From: Liolophura sinensis
Lineage: Eukaryota > Mollusca > Polyplacophora > Chitonida > Chitonidae
Direction: 5' to 3'
Assembly: GCF_032854445.1 (NCBI RefSeq)
Contig: NW_027018077.1
Location: 1-64,000 of the forward strand
DNA: 64,000 bases
Part shown: piece by piece, positions 14,267 through 27,991 of the stretch
How positions within the stretch are numbered: position 1 is the first letter of the stretch
Layout: every line of letters begins with the position of its first letter
Program-made: the position numbers and the translations under genes
Notes under the pieces: generated by a model
Database searches by the model: none
The model's input: only the letters and a program-made list of their open reading frames with translations
Told to the model about the DNA's origin: nothing

Positions 14267-17200
14267 TAGTAATGACCAGTCGCGATTGTACAGAGTACAG
14301 TGTAGCCGATTTCAATTAACAAAAAGACCAGGCAAAAATGCAAAAGTGGAAAAATTTTTCCAGTGCTGCTGGTAAGAGGCTAATCCGACGTATTTTGTGA
14401 CGAGAAATCGAATGGTGCAAACCGCGTTGCTCTCCGACCAATACTTTTGGCTGTAGTGACAACTGAATGATAATTTATGTCATAATCACGTGCCCAGCAA
14501 CGGCTCTTACTCCATGGAAACCAGGGAAATTTGCAATTTTTCAACAGCTGCCGATGCCTGGCTCAATTCCGCATCTTTTGGCACCTTACTGAAGTGGGTC
14601 AGTGTTCAGTTGTACTTTTTACAGCAGACTGTATCAAGTACCTTGTGTTTTTTATGTACAAATGGTGTGGTTTTTCTACACGTAGATAAATACATTGAGA
14701 TTGTCTTGCACTTAGAAGTAAGGCAATTGCTGGGTGAGTTAAATGGGCTTAGCCCAAAGATTTCAGGTCTTCTGAGCTACCGAAGGGCACATAACTTATA
14801 GTCAAAAGTTGAATATAGTAATGACCAGTCGCGATTGTACAGAGTACAGTGTAGCCGATTTCAATTAACAAAAAGACCAGGCAAAATTGCAAAAGTGGAC
14901 AAACTGTTCCAGTGCTGCTGGTAAGAGGCTAATCCGACGTATTTTGTGACGAGAAATCGAATGGTGCAAACCGCGTTGCTCTCCGACCAATAGTTTTGGC
15001 TGTAGTGACAATTGAATGATCATTTATGTCATAATCACGTGCCCAGCAACGGCTCTTACTCCATGGAAACCAGGGATATTTGCAATTTTTAACAGCTGCC
15101 GATGCCTGGCTCAATTCCACATCTTTTGGCACCTTATAAATGTGGGTCAATGTTTAGTTGTACTTTTCACAGCAGACTGTATCAAGTACCTTGTGTTTTT
15201 TATGTTCAAATGGTGTGGTTTTTCTACACGTAGACAAAGACATTGAGATTGTCTTGGACTTAGAAGTAAGACAATTGCTGGGTGAGTTGAATGGGCTTAG
15301 CCGATAGATTTGACGTCTTTTGGGCTACTGAAGGGCACATAACTTATAGTCAAAAGTTGAATATAGTAATGACCAGTCGCGATTGTACAGAGTACAGTGT
15401 AGCCGATTTCAATTAACAAAAAGACCAGGCAAAAATTCAAAAGTGGAAAAACTGTTCCAGTGCTACTAGTAAGAGGCTAATCCGACGTATTTTGTGACGA
15501 GAAATCGAATGGTGCAAACCGCGTTGCTCTCCGACCAATACTTTTGGCTGTAGCGACAGATCAATGATCATTGATGTCATAATCACGTGCCCAGCAACGG
15601 CTCTTACTCCATGGAAACCAGGGATATTTGCAATTTTTTAACAGCTGCCGATGCCTGGCCCAATTCCACATCTTTTGGCACCTTATAAATGTGGGTCAGT
15701 GTTTAGTTGTACTTTTTACAGCAGACTGTATCAAGTACCTTGTGTTTTTTATGTACAAATGGTCTGGTTTTTCTACACGTAGATAAAGACATTGAGATTG
15801 TCTTGGACTTAGAAGTAAGACAATTGCTGGGTGAGTTAAATGGGCTTAGCCCAAAGATTTCAGGTCTTCTGGGCTACCGAAGGGCACATAACTTATAGTC
15901 AAAAGTTGAATATAGTAATGACCAGTCGCGATTGTACAGAGTACAGTGTAGCCGATTTCAATTAACAAAAAGACCAGGCAAAAATGCAAAAGTGGAAAAA
16001 TTTTTCCAGTGCTGCTGGTAAGAGGCTAATCCGACGTATTTTGTGACGAGAAATCGAATGGTGCAAACCGCGTTGCTCTCCGACCAATACTTTTGGCTGT
16101 AGTGACAACTGAATGATAATTTATGTCATAATCACGTGCCCAGCAACGGCTCTTACTCCATGGAAACCAGGGAAATTTGCAATTTTTCAACAGCTGCCGA
16201 TGCCTGGCTCAATTCCGCATCTTTTGGCACCTTACTGAAGTGGGTCAGTGTTCAGTTGTACTTTTTACAGCAGACTGTATCAAGTACCTTGTGTTTTTTA
16301 TGTACAAATGGTGTGGTTTTTCTACACGTAGATAAATACATTGAGATTGTCTTGCACTTAGAAGTAAGGCAATTGCTGGGTGAGTTAAATGGGCTTAGCC
16401 CAAAGATTTCAGGTCTTCTGGGCTACCGAAGGGCACATAACTTATAGTCAAAAGTTGAATATAGTAATGACCAGTCGCGATTGTACAGAGTACAGTGTAG
16501 CCGATTTCAATTAACAAAAAGACCAGGCAAAATTGCAAAAGTGGAAAAACTGTTCCAGTGCTGCTGGTAAGAGGCTAATCCGACGTATTTTGTGACGAGA
16601 AATCGAATGGTGCAAACCGCGTTGCTCTCCGACCAATACTTTTGGCTGTAGTGACAATTGAATGATCATTTATGTCATAATCACGTGCCCAGCAACGGCT
16701 CTTACTCCATGGAAACCAGGGAAATTTGCAATTTTTCAACAGCTGCCGATGCCGGGCTCAATTCCGCATCTTTTGACACCTTACTGAAGTGAGTCAGTGT
16801 TCAGTTGTACTTTTTACAGCAGACTGTATCAAGTACCTTGTGTTTTTCACGTACAAATGGTGTGGTTTTTCTACACGTAGATAAAGACATTAAGATTGTC
16901 TTCGACTTAGAAGTAAGGCAATTGCTGGGTGAGTTAAATGGGCTTAGCCCAAAGATTTCAGGTCTTCTGGGCTACCGAAGGGCACATAACTTATAGTCAA
17001 AAGTTGAATATAGTAATGACCAGTCGCGATTGTACAGAGTACAGTTTAGCCGATTTCAATTAACAAAAAGACGAAGCAAAAATGCAAAAGTGGAAAAACT
17101 GTTCCAGTGCTACTAGTAAAAGGCTAATCCGACGTATTTTGTGACGAGAAATCGAATGGTGCAAACCGCGTTGCTCTCCGACCAATACTTTTGGCGGCAG

Positions 17201-18657
17201 CGACAGATCAATGATCATTGATGTCATAATCACGTGCCCAGCAACGGCTCTTACTCCATGGAAACCAGGGATATTTGCAATTTTTTAACAGCTGCCGATG
17301 CCTGGCCCAATTCCACATCTTTTGGCACCTTATAAATGTGGGTCAGTGTTTAGTTGTACTTTTCACAGCAGACTGTATCAAGTACCTTGTGTTTTTTATG
17401 TTCAAATGGTCTGGTTTTTCTACACGTAGACAAAGACATTGAGATTGTCTTGGACTTAGAAGTAAGACAATTGCTGGGTGAGTTGAATGGGCTTAGCCGA
17501 TAGATTTGACGTCTTTTGGGCTACTGAAGGGCACATAACTTATAGTCAAAAGTTGAATATAGTAATGACCAGTCGCGATTGTACAGAGTACAGTGTAGCC
17601 GATTTCAATTAACAAAAAGACCAGGTAAAAATGCAAAAGTGGAAAAACTGTTCCAGTGCTGCTGGTAAGAGGCTAATCCGACGTATTTTGTGACGAGAAA
17701 TCGAATGGTGCAAACCGCGTTGCTCTCCGACCAATACTTTTGGCTGTAGTGACAATTGAATGATCATTTATGTCATAATCACGTGCCCAGCAACGGCTCT
17801 TACTCCATGGAAACCAGGGAAATTTGCAATTTTTCAACAGCTGCCGATGCCTGGCTCAATTCGGCATCTTTTGGCACCTTACTGAAGTGGGTCAGTGTTC
17901 AGTTGTACTTTTTACAGCAGACTGTATCAAGTACCTTGTGGTTTTCACGTACAAATGGTGTGGTTTTTCTACACGTAGATAAAGACATTGAGATTGTATT
18001 GCACTTAGAAGTAAGGCAATTGCTGGGTGAGTTAAATGGGCTTAGCCCAAGGATTTCAGGTCTTCTGGGCTACCGAAGGGCACATAACTTATAGTCAAAA
18101 GTTGAATATAGTAATGACCAGTCGCGATTGTACAGAGTACAGTGTAGCCGATTTCAATTAACAAAAAGACCAGGCAAAAATTCAAAAGTGGAAAAACTGT
18201 TCCAGTGCTACTAATAAGAGGCTAATCCGACGTATTTTTTGACGAGAAATCGAATGGTGCAAACCGCGTTGCTCTCCGACCAATACTTTTGGCTGTAGCG
18301 ACAGATCAATGATCATTGATGTCATAATCACGTGCCCAGCAACGGCTCTTACTCCATGGAAACCAGGGATATTTGCAATTTTTTAACAGCTGCCGATGCC
18401 TGGCCCAATTCCACATCTTTTGGCACCTTATAAATGTGGGTCAGTGTTTAGTTGTACTTTTTACAGCAGACTGTATCAAGTACCTTGTGTTTTTTATGTA
18501 CAAATGGTCTGGTTTTTCTACACGTAGATAAAGACATTGAGATTGTCTTGGACTTAGAAGTAAGACAATTGCTGGGTGAGTTAAATGGGCTTAGCCCAAA
18601 GATTTCAGGTCTTCTGGGCTACCGAAGGGCACATAACTTATAGTCAAAAGTTGAATA
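14267..18657 (+). repeat. Satellite block, second trimer-related family (monomers 27-34)
   Basis: Monomers start at 14267, 14816, 15364, 15913, 16462, 17011, 17560 and 18109. Units 27 and 30 share the unusual GAAAAATTTTTCCAG run and GATAAATACATTGAG at a 1,646-bp spacing. A run of private variants (TTTTCACAGCAG, TATGTTCAAATGG, TAGACAAAGAC, GCCGATAGATTTG, TTTTGGGCTACTGAAGG) links unit 28 to unit 32, four monomers apart. The offset changes from three to four monomers inside unit 28, which is listed separately as a hybrid. Confidence 0.75.
14816..15363 (+). repeat. Hybrid (mosaic) monomer 28
   Basis: The left part of this unit resembles unit 31 (AATTGCAAAAGTGG, GTGACAATTGAATG dyad). The right part resembles unit 32 (TTTTCACAGCAG, TATGTTCAAATGG, TAGACAAAGAC, TTTTGGGCTACTG). 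The main switch lies between about 15025 and 15076, monomer positions 210-261. A short CTCAATTCC patch further on is again A-like, so there may have been a second exchange or a conversion tract. The unit is 548 bp, with one T missing in the T-run before AACAG. Confidence 0.65.
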
Positions 18658-21600
18658 TAGTAATGACCAGTCGCGATTGTACAGAGTACAGTGTAGCCGA
18701 TTTCAATTAACAAAAAGACCAGGCAAAAATGCAAAAGTGGAAAAATTTTTCCAGTGCTACTAGTAAGAGCCTAATCCGACGTATTTTGTGACGAGAAATT
18801 GAATGGTGCAAACCGCGTTGCTCTCCGACCAATACTTTTGGCTGTAGTGACAAATGAATGATCATTTATGTCATAATCACGTGCCCAGCAACGGCTCTTA
18901 CTCCATGGAAACCAGGGAAATTTGCAATTTTTCAACAGCTGCCGATGCCTGGCTCAATTCCGCATCTTTTGGCACCTTACTGAAGTGGGTTAGTGTTCAG
19001 TTGTACTTTTTACAGCAGACTGTATCAAGTACCTTGTGTTTTTCACGTACAAATGGTGTGGTTTTTCTACACGTAGATAAAGACATTGAGATTGTCTTGC
19101 ACTTAGAAGTAAGGCAATTGCTGGGTGAGTTAAATGGGCTTAGCCCAAAGATTTCAGGTCTTCTGGGCTACCGAAGGGCACATAACTTATAGTCAAAAGT
19201 TGAATATAGTAATGACCAGTCGCAATTGTACAGAGTGCAGTGTAGCCGATTTCAATTAACAAAAAGACCAGGCAAAAATGCAAAAGTGGAAAAACTGTTC
19301 CAGTGCTGCTGGTAAGAGGCTAATCCGACGTATTTTGTGACGAGAAATCGAATGGTGCAATCCGCGTTGCTCTCCGACCAATACTTTTGCCTGTAGTGAC
19401 AATTGAATGATCATTTATGTCATAATCACGTGCCCAGCAACGGCTCTTACTCCATGGAAACCAGGGAAATTTGCAATTTTTCAACAGCTGCCGATGCCTG
19501 GCTCAATTCCGCATCTTTTGGCACCTTATTCATGTGGGTCTGTGTTTAGTTGTACTTTTCACAGCAGACTGTATCAAGTACCTTGTGTTTTTCACGTACA
19601 AATGGTGTGGTTTTTCTACACGTAGATAAAGACATTGAGATTGTCTTGCACTTAGAAGTAAGGCAATTGCTGGGTGAGTTAAATGGGCTTGGCCCAAAGA
19701 TTTCAGGTCTTCTGGGCTACCGAAGGGCACATAACTTATAGTCAAAAGTTGAATATAGTAAAGACCAGTCGCGATTGTACAGAGTACAGTGTAGCCGATT
19801 TCAATTAACAAAAAGACCAGGCAAAAATGCAAAAGTGGAAAAACTGTTCCAGTGCTACTAGTAAGAGGCTAATCCGACGTATTTTGTGACGAGAAATTGA
19901 ATGGTGCAAACCGCGTTGCTCTCCGACCAATACTTTTGGCTGTAGCGACAATTGAATGATCATTTATATCATAATCACGTGCGTAGCAACGGCTCTTACT
20001 CCATGGAAACCAGGGAAATTTGCAATTTTTCAACAGCTGCCGATGCCTGGCTCAATTCCGCATCTTTTGGCACCTTACTGAAGTGGGTTAGTGTTCAGTT
20101 GTACTTTTTACAGCAGACTGTATCAAGTACCTTGTGTTTTTCACGTACAAATGGTGTGGTTTTTCTACACGTAGATAAAGACATTGAGATTGTCTTGCAC
20201 TTAGAAGTAAGGCAATTGCTGGGTGAGTTAAATGGGCTTAGCCCAAAGATTTCAGGTCTTCTGGGCTACCGAAGGGCACATAACTTATAGTCAAAAGTTG
20301 AAAATAGTAATGAACAGTCGCGATTGTACAGAGTACAGTTTAGCCGATTTCAATTAACAAAAAGACGAAGCAAAAATGCAAAAGTGGAAAAACTGTTCCA
20401 GTGCTACTAGTAAGAGGCTAATCCGACGTATTTTGTGACGAGAAATCGAATGGTGCAAACCGCGTTGCTCTCCGACCAATACTTTTGGCTGCAGCGACAG
20501 ATCAATGATCATTGATGTCATAATCACGTGCCCAGCAACGGCTCCAACTCCATGGAAACCAGGGATATTTGCAATTTTTTAACACCTGCCGATGCCTGGC
20601 CCAATTCCACATCTTTTGGCACCTTACTGAAGTGGATCAGTGTTTAGTTGTACTTTTTACAGCAGACTGTATCAAGTACCTTGTGTTTTTTATGTACAAA
20701 TGGTCTGGTTTTTCTACACGTAGATAAAGACATTAAGATTGTCTTCGACTTAGAAGTAAGACAATTGCTGGGTGAGTTAAATGGGCTTAGACGAAAGATT
20801 TGACGTCTTCTGGGCTACCGAAGGGCACATAACTTATAGTCAAAAGTTGAATATAGTAATGACCAGTCGCGATTGTACAGAGTACAGTGTAGCCGATTTC
20901 AATTAACAAAAAGACCAGGCAAAAATGCAAAAGTGGAAAAACTGTTCCAGTGCTTCTGGTAAGAGGCTAATCCGACGTATTTTGTGACGAGAAATCGAAT
21001 GGTGCAAACCGCGTTGCTCTCCGACCAATACTTTTGGCTGTAGCGACAATTGATTGATCATTCATGTCATAAACACGTGCCCAGCAACGGCTCTTACTCC
21101 ATGGAAACCAGGGATATTTGCAATTTTTTAACAGCTGCCGATGCCTGGCCCAATTCTGCATCTTTTGGCACCTTAAAAATGTGGGTCAGTGTTTAGTTGT
21201 ACTTTTTACAGCAGACTGTATCAAGTACCTTGTGTTTTTTATGTACAAATGGTGTGGTTTTTCTACACGTAGATAAAGACATTGAGATTGTCTTGGACTT
21301 AGAAGTAAGACAATTGCTGGGTGAGTTAAATGGGCTTGGCTCAAAGATTTCAGGTCTTCTGGGCTACCGAAGGGCACATAACTTATAGTCAAAAGTTGAA
21401 TATAGTAATGACCAGTCGCGATTGTACAGAGTACAGTGTAGCCGATTTCAATTAACAAAAAGACCAGGCAAAAATGCAAAAGTGGAAAAATTTTTCCAGT
21501 GCTACTAGTAAGAGCCTAATCCGACGTATTTTGTGACGAGAAATTGAATGGTGCAATCCGCGTTGCTCTCCGACCAATACTTTTGGCTGTAGCGACAATT

Positions 21601-23598
21601 GAATGATAATTTATGTCATAATCACGTGCCCAGCAACGGCTCTTACTCCATGGAAACCAGGGAAATTTGCAATTTTTCAACAGCTGCCGATGCCTGGCTC
21701 AATTCCGCATCTTTTGGCACCTTACTGAAGTGGGTCTGTGTTTAGTTGTACTTTTCACAGCAGACTGTATCAAGTACCTTGTGTTTTTCACGTACAAATG
21801 GTGTGGTTTTTCTACACGTAGATAAAGACATTGAGATTGTCTTGCACTTAGAAGTAAGGCAATTGCTGGGTGAGTTAAATGGGCTTGGCCCAAAGATTTC
21901 AGGTCTTCTGGGCTACCGAAGGGCACATAACTTATAGTCAAAAGTTGAATATAGTAAAGACCAGTCGCGATTGTACAGAGTACAGTGTAGCCGATTTCAA
22001 TTAACAAAAAGACCAGGCAAAAATTCAAAAGTGGAAAAACTGTTCCAGTGCTACTAGTAATAGTCTAATCCGACGTATTTTGTGACGAGAAATTGAATGG
22101 TGCAATCCGCGTTGCTCTCCGACCAATACTTTTGGCTGTAGCGACAATTGAATGATCATTTATGTCATAATCACGTGCGTAGCAACGGCTCTTACTCCAT
22201 GGAAACCAGGGAAATTTGCAATTTTTCAACAGCTGCCGATGCCTGGCTCAATTCCGCATCTTTTGGCACCTTACTGAAGTGGGTTAGTGTTCAGTTGTAC
22301 TTTTTACAGCAGACTGTATCAAGTGCCTTGTGTTTTTCACGTACAAATGGTGTGGTTTTTCTACACGTAGATAAAGACATTGAGATTGTCTTGCACTTAG
22401 AAGTAAGGCAATTGCTGGGTGAGTTAAATGGGCTTAGCCCAAAGATTTGACGTCTTCTGGGCTACCGAAGGGCACATAACTTATAGTCAAAAGTTGAATA
22501 TAGTAATGAACAGTCGCGATTGTACAGAGTACAGTTTAGCCGATTTCAATTAACAAAAAGACGAAGCAAAAATGCAAAAGTGGAAAAACTGTTCCAGTGC
22601 TACTAGTAAGAGGCTAATCCGACGTATTTTGTGACGAGAAATCGAATGGTGCAAACCGCGTTGCTCTCCGACCAATACTTTTGGCTGTAGCGACAGATCA
22701 ATGATCATTGATGTCATAATCACGTGCCCAGCAACGGCTCTTACTCCATGGAAACCAGGGATATTTGCAATTTTTTAACAGCTGCCGATGCCTGGTCCAA
22801 TTCCACATCTTTTGGCACCTCAAAAATGTGGGTCAGTGTTTAGTTGTACTTTTTACAGCAGACTGTATCAAGTACCTTGTGTTTTTTATGTACAAATGGT
22901 GTGGTTTTTCTACACGTAGATAAAGACATTGAGATTGTCTTGGACTTAGAAGTAAGGCAATTGCTGGGTGAGTTAAATGGGCTTAGCCCAAGAATTTGAC
23001 GTCTTCTGGGCTACCGAAGGGCACATAACTTATAGTCAAAAGTTGAAAATAGTAATGACCAGTCGCGATTGTACAGAGTACAGTGTAGCCGATTTCAATT
23101 AACAAAAAGACCAGGCAAAAATGCAAAAGTGGAAAAACTGTTCCAGTGCGACTAGTAAGAGTCTAATCCGACGTATTTTGTGACGAGAAATAGGATGGTG
23201 CAATCCGCGTTGCTCTCCAACCAATACTTTTGGCTGTAGCGACAATTAAATGATCATTTATGTCATAATCACGTGCCCAGCAACGGCTCTTACTCCATGG
23301 AAACCAGGGATATTTGCAATTTTTCAACAGCTGCCGATGCCTGGCTCAATTCCGCATCTTTTGGCACCTTACTGAAGTGGGTTAGTGTTCAGTTGTACTT
23401 TTTACAGCAGACTGTATCAAGTACCTTGTTGTTTTCACGTACAAATGGTGTGGTTTTTCTACACGTAGATAAAGACATTGAGATTGTCTTCCACTTAGAA
23501 GTAAGGCAATTGCTGGGTGAGTTAAATGGGCTTAGCCCAAAGATTTGACGTCTTCTGGGCTACCGAAGGGCACATAACTTATAGTCAAAAGTTGAATA
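18658..23598 (+). repeat. Satellite block, mixed 4- and 5-monomer register (monomers 35-43)
   Basis: Monomers start at 18658, 19207, 19756, 20305, 20854, 21403, 21952, 22501 and 23050. Units 35 and 40 share AAATTTTTCCAGTGCTACTA at a 2,745-bp (five-monomer) spacing. Units 37/41 and 38/42 match at 2,196 bp (four monomers), with the AGTAAAGACC and GTGCGTAGCAACGG variants. The change from five to four occurs inside unit 40. Unit 43 introduces the GCGACTAG subtype. Confidence 0.7.
21403..21951 (+). repeat. Hybrid monomer 40 with narrow breakpoint
   Basis: The left half carries CTTACTGAAG as in unit 35. It is followed directly by TCTGTGTTTAG and TTTTCACAGCAG as in unit 36, where the preceding bases are TTATTCATG. 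The switch must lie in the shared TGGGT at about 21731-21736, monomer positions 329-334. This fits an exchange between neighbouring monomers that removed one unit. Some left-half variants (GCAATCCGCG) are closer to unit 36, so the left parent is not an exact match. Confidence 0.7.
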
Positions 23599-26500
23599 TA
23601 GTAATGACCAGTCGCGATTGTACAGAGTGCAGTGTAGCCGATTTCAATTAACAAAAAGACCAGGCAAAAATGCAAAAGTGGAAAAAACTGTTCCAGTGCT
23701 GCTGGTAAGAAGCTAATCCGACGTATTTTGTGACGACAAATCGAATGGTGCAAACCGCGTTGCTCTCCGAGCAATACTTTTGCCTGTAGTGACAACTGAA
23801 TGATCATTTATGTCATAATCACGTGCCCAGCAACGGCTCTTACTCCATGGAAACCAGGGAAATTTGCAATTTTTCAACAGCTACCGATGCCTGGCTCCAT
23901 TCCGCATCTTTTGGCACCTTATTCATGTGGGTCTGTGGTCAGTTGTACTTTTTACAGCAGACTGTATCAAGTACCTTGTGTTTTTCACGTACAAATGCTG
24001 TGGTTTTTCTACACGTAGATAAAGACATTGAGATTGTCTTGCACTTAGAAGAAAGGCAATTGCTGGGTGAGTTAAATGGGCTTAGCCCAAAGATTTCAGG
24101 TCTTCTGGGCTACCGAAGGGCACATAACTTATAGTCAAAAGTTGAATATAGTAATGACCAGTCGCGATTGTACAGAGTACAGTGTAGCCGATTTCAATTA
24201 ACAAAAAGACCAGGTAAAAATGCAAAAGTGGAAAAACTGTTCCAGTGCTGCTGGTAAGAGTCTAATCCGACGTATTTTGTGACGAGAAATCGAATGGTGC
24301 AAACCGCGTTGCTCTCCGACCAATACTTTTGGCTGTAGTGACAATTGAATGATCATTTATGTCATAAACACGTGCCCAGCAACGGCTCTTACTCCATGGA
24401 AACCAGGGAAATTTGCAATTTTTCAACAGCTACCGATGCCTGGCTCAATTCCGCATCTTTTGGCACCTTACTGAAGTGGGTCAGTGTTCAGTTGTACTTT
24501 TTACAGCAGACTGTATCAAGTACCTTGTGGTTTTCACGTACAAATGGTGTGGTTTTTCTACACGTAGATAAAGACATTAAGATTGTCTTGCACTTAGAAG
24601 TAAGGCAATTGCTGGGTGAGTTAAATGGGCTTAGCCCAAAGATTTGACGTCTTCTGGGCTACCGAAGGGCACATAACTTATAGTCAAAAGTTGAATATAG
24701 TAATGAACAGTCGCGATTGTACAGAGTACAGTTTAGCCGATTTCAATTAACAAAAAAACGAAGCAAAAATGCAAAAGTGGAAAAACTGTTCCAGTGCTGC
24801 TGGTAAGAGGCTAATCGGACGTAATTTGTGACGAGAAATCGAATGGTGCAAACCGCGTTGCTCTCCGACCAATACTTTTGGCTGTAGCGACAGATCAATG
24901 ATCATTGATGTCATAATCACGTGCCCAGCAACGGCTCTTACTCCATGGAAACCAGGGATATTTGCAATTTTTTAACAGCTGCCGATGCCTGGCCCAATTC
25001 CACATCTTTTGGCACCTTATAAATGTGGGTCAGTGTTTAGTTGTACTTTTCACAGCAGACTGTATCAAGTACCTTGTGTTTTTTATGTACAAATGGTCTG
25101 GTTTTTCTACACGTAGATAAAGACATTGAGATTGTCTTGGACTTAGAAGTAAGACAATTGCTGGGTGAGTTAAATGGGCTTAGCCCAAAGATTTGACGTC
25201 TTCTGGGCTACCGAAGGGCACATAACTTATAGTCAAAAGTTGAATATAGTAATGACCAGTCGCGATTGTACAGAGTACAGTGTAGCCGATTTCAATTAAC
25301 AAAAAGACCAGGTAAAAATGCAAAATTGGAAAAACTGTTCCAGTGCTGCTGGTAAGAGGCTAATCCGACGTATTTTGTGACGAGAAATCGAATGGTGCAA
25401 ACCGCGTTGCTCTCCGACCAATACTTTTGGCTGTAGTGACAATTGAATGATCATTTATGTCATAATCACGTGCCCAGCAACGGCTCTTACTCCATGGAAA
25501 CCAGGGAAATTTGCAATTTTTCAACAGCTGCCGATGCCTGGCTCAATTCCGCATCTTTTGGCACCTTACTGAAGTGGGTCAGTGTTCAGTTGTACTTTTT
25601 ACAGCAGACTGTATCAAGTACCTTGTGGTTTTCACGTACAAATGGTGTGGTTTTTCACCATGTAGATAAAGACATTGAAATTGTCTTGCACTTAGAAGTA
25701 AGGCAATTGCTGGGTGAGTTAAATGGGCTTGGCCCAAAGATTTGACGTCTTCTGGGCTACCGAAGGGCACATAACTTATAGTCAAAAGTTGAATATAGTA
25801 ATGACCAGTCGCGATTGTGCAGAGTACAGTGTAGCCGATTTCAATTAACAAAACGACCAGGCAAAAATGCAAAAGTGGAAAAACTGTTCCAGTGCTGCTG
25901 GTAAGAAGCTAATCCGACGTATTTTGTGACGACAAATCGAATGGTGCAAACCGCGTTGCTCTCCGAGCAATACTTTTGCCTGTAGTGACAACTGAATGAT
26001 CATTTATGTCATAATCACGTGCCCAGCAACGGCTCTTACTCCATGGAAACCAGGGAAATTTGCAATTTTTCAACAGCTACCGATGCCTGGCTCCATTCCG
26101 CATCTTTTGGCACCTTATTCATGTGGGTCTGTGGTCAGTTGTACTTTTTACAGCAGACTGTATCAAGTACCTTGTGTTTTTCACGTACAAATGCTGTGGT
26201 TTTTCTACACGTAGATAAAGACATTGAGATTGTCTTGCACTTAGAAGAAAGGCAATTGCTGGGTGAGTTAAATGGGCTTAGCCCAAAGATTTCAGGTCTT
26301 CTGGGCTACCGAAGGGCACATAACTTATAGTCAAAAGTTGAATATAGTAATGACCAGTCGCGATTGTACAGAGTACAGTGTAGCCGATTTCAATTAACAA
26401 AAAGACCAGGTAAAAATGCAAAAGTGGAAAAACTGTTCCAGTGCTGCTGGTAAGAGGCTAATCCGACGTATTTTGTGACGAGAAATCGAATGGTGCAAAC

Positions 26501-27442
26501 CGCGTTGCTCTCCGACCAATACTTTTGGCTGTAGTGACAATTGAATGATCATTTATGTCATAAACACGTGCCCAGCAACGGCTCTTACTCCATGGAAACC
26601 AGGGAAATTTGCAATTTTTCAACAGCTGCCGATGCCTGGCTCAATTCCGCATCTTTTGGCACCTTACTGAAGTGGGTCAGTGTTCAGTTGTACTTTTTAC
26701 AGCAGACTGTATCAAGTACCTTGTGGTTTTCACGTACAAATGGTGTGGTTTTTCTACACGTAGATAAAGACATTGAGATTGTCTTGCACTTAGAAGTAAG
26801 GCAATTACTGGGTGAGTTAAATGGGCTTAGCCCAAAGATTTGACGTCTTCTGGGCTACCGAAGGGCACATAACTTATAGTCAAAAGTTGAAAATAGTAAT
26901 GAACAGTCGCGATTGTACAGAGTACAGTTTAGCCGATTTCAATTAACAAAAAGACGAAGCAAAAATGCAAAAGTGGAAAAACTGTTCCAGTGCTACTAGT
27001 AAGAGGCTAATCGGACGTAATTTGTGACGAGAAATCGAATGGTGCAAACCGCGTTGCTCTCCGACCAATACTTTTGGCTGTAGCGACAGATCAATGATCA
27101 TTGATGTCATAATCACGTGCCCAGCAACGGCTCTTACTCCATGGAAACCAGGGATATTTGCAATTTTTTAACAGCTGCCGATGCCTGGCCCAATTCCACA
27201 TCTTTTGGCACCTTATAAATGTGGGTCAGTGTTTAGTTGTACTTTTTACAGCAGACTGTATCAAGTACCTTGTGTTTTTTATGTACAAATGGTCTGGTTT
27301 TTCTACACGTAGATAAAGACATTGAGATTGTCTTGGACTTAGAAGTAAGACAATTGCTGGGTGAGTTAAATGGGCTTAGCCCAAAGATTTGACGTCTTCT
27401 GGGCTACCGAAGGGCACATAACTTATAGTCAAAAGTTGAATA
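23599..27442 (+). repeat. Satellite block, D-A'-B-x tetramer repeated (monomers 44-50)
   Basis: Monomers start at 23599, 24149, 24698, 25247, 25796, 26345 and 26894. D-type units 44 and 48 (GAGCAATAC, CAGCTACCG, GAAGAAAGG), A'-type units 45 and 49 (CATAAACACG) and B-type units 46 and 50 (AATCGGACGTAATTTG) recur at about 2,196 bp. Unit 47 carries the TTTTTCACCATG variant. The same D-A'-B order reappears in the hexamer downstream, so this looks like a shorter relative of that HOR. Confidence 0.8.
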
Positions 27443-27991
27443 TAGTAATGACCAGTCGCGATTGTACAGAGTACAGTGTAGCCGATTTCAATTAACAAAA
27501 AGACCAGGTAAAAATGCAAAAGTGGAAAAACTGTTCCAGTGCTGCTGGTAAGAGGCTAATCCGACGTATTTTGTGACGAGAAATCGAATGGTGCAAACCG
27601 CGTTGCTCTCCGACCAATACTTTTGGCTGTAGTGACAATTGAATGATCATTTATGTCATAATCACGTGCCCAGCAACGGCTCTTACTCCATGGAAACCAG
27701 GGAAATTTGCAATTTTTCAACAGCTGCCGATGCCTGGTCCAATTCCACATCTTTTGGCACCTTAAAAATGTGGGTCAGTGTTTAGTTGTACTTTTTACAG
27801 CAGACTGTATCAAGTACCTTGTGTTTTTTATGTACAAATGGTGTGGTTTTTCTACACGTAGATAAAGACATTGAGATTGTCTTGGACTTAGAAGTAAGGC
27901 AATTGCTGGGTGAGTTAAATGGGCTTAGCCCAAAGATTTGACGTCTTCTGGGCTACCGAAGGGCACATAACTTATAGTCAAAAGTTGAAAA
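27443..27991 (+). repeat. Hybrid monomer 51
   Basis: The left part matches the tetramer's fourth unit (unit 47: CAGGTAAAAATGC, GCTGCTGG, ATTGAATG dyad, TTTTTCAACAG). The right part matches the B' unit of the hexamer (as units 42 and 62: CTGGTCCAATTCC, CCTTAAAAATG, CTTGGAC). The switch lies between 27720 and 27738, monomer positions 278-296. Across this unit the correspondence with the later hexamer (31.3-34.6 kb) shifts from 10 monomers (5,490 bp) to 11 (6,039 bp). Confidence 0.8.
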
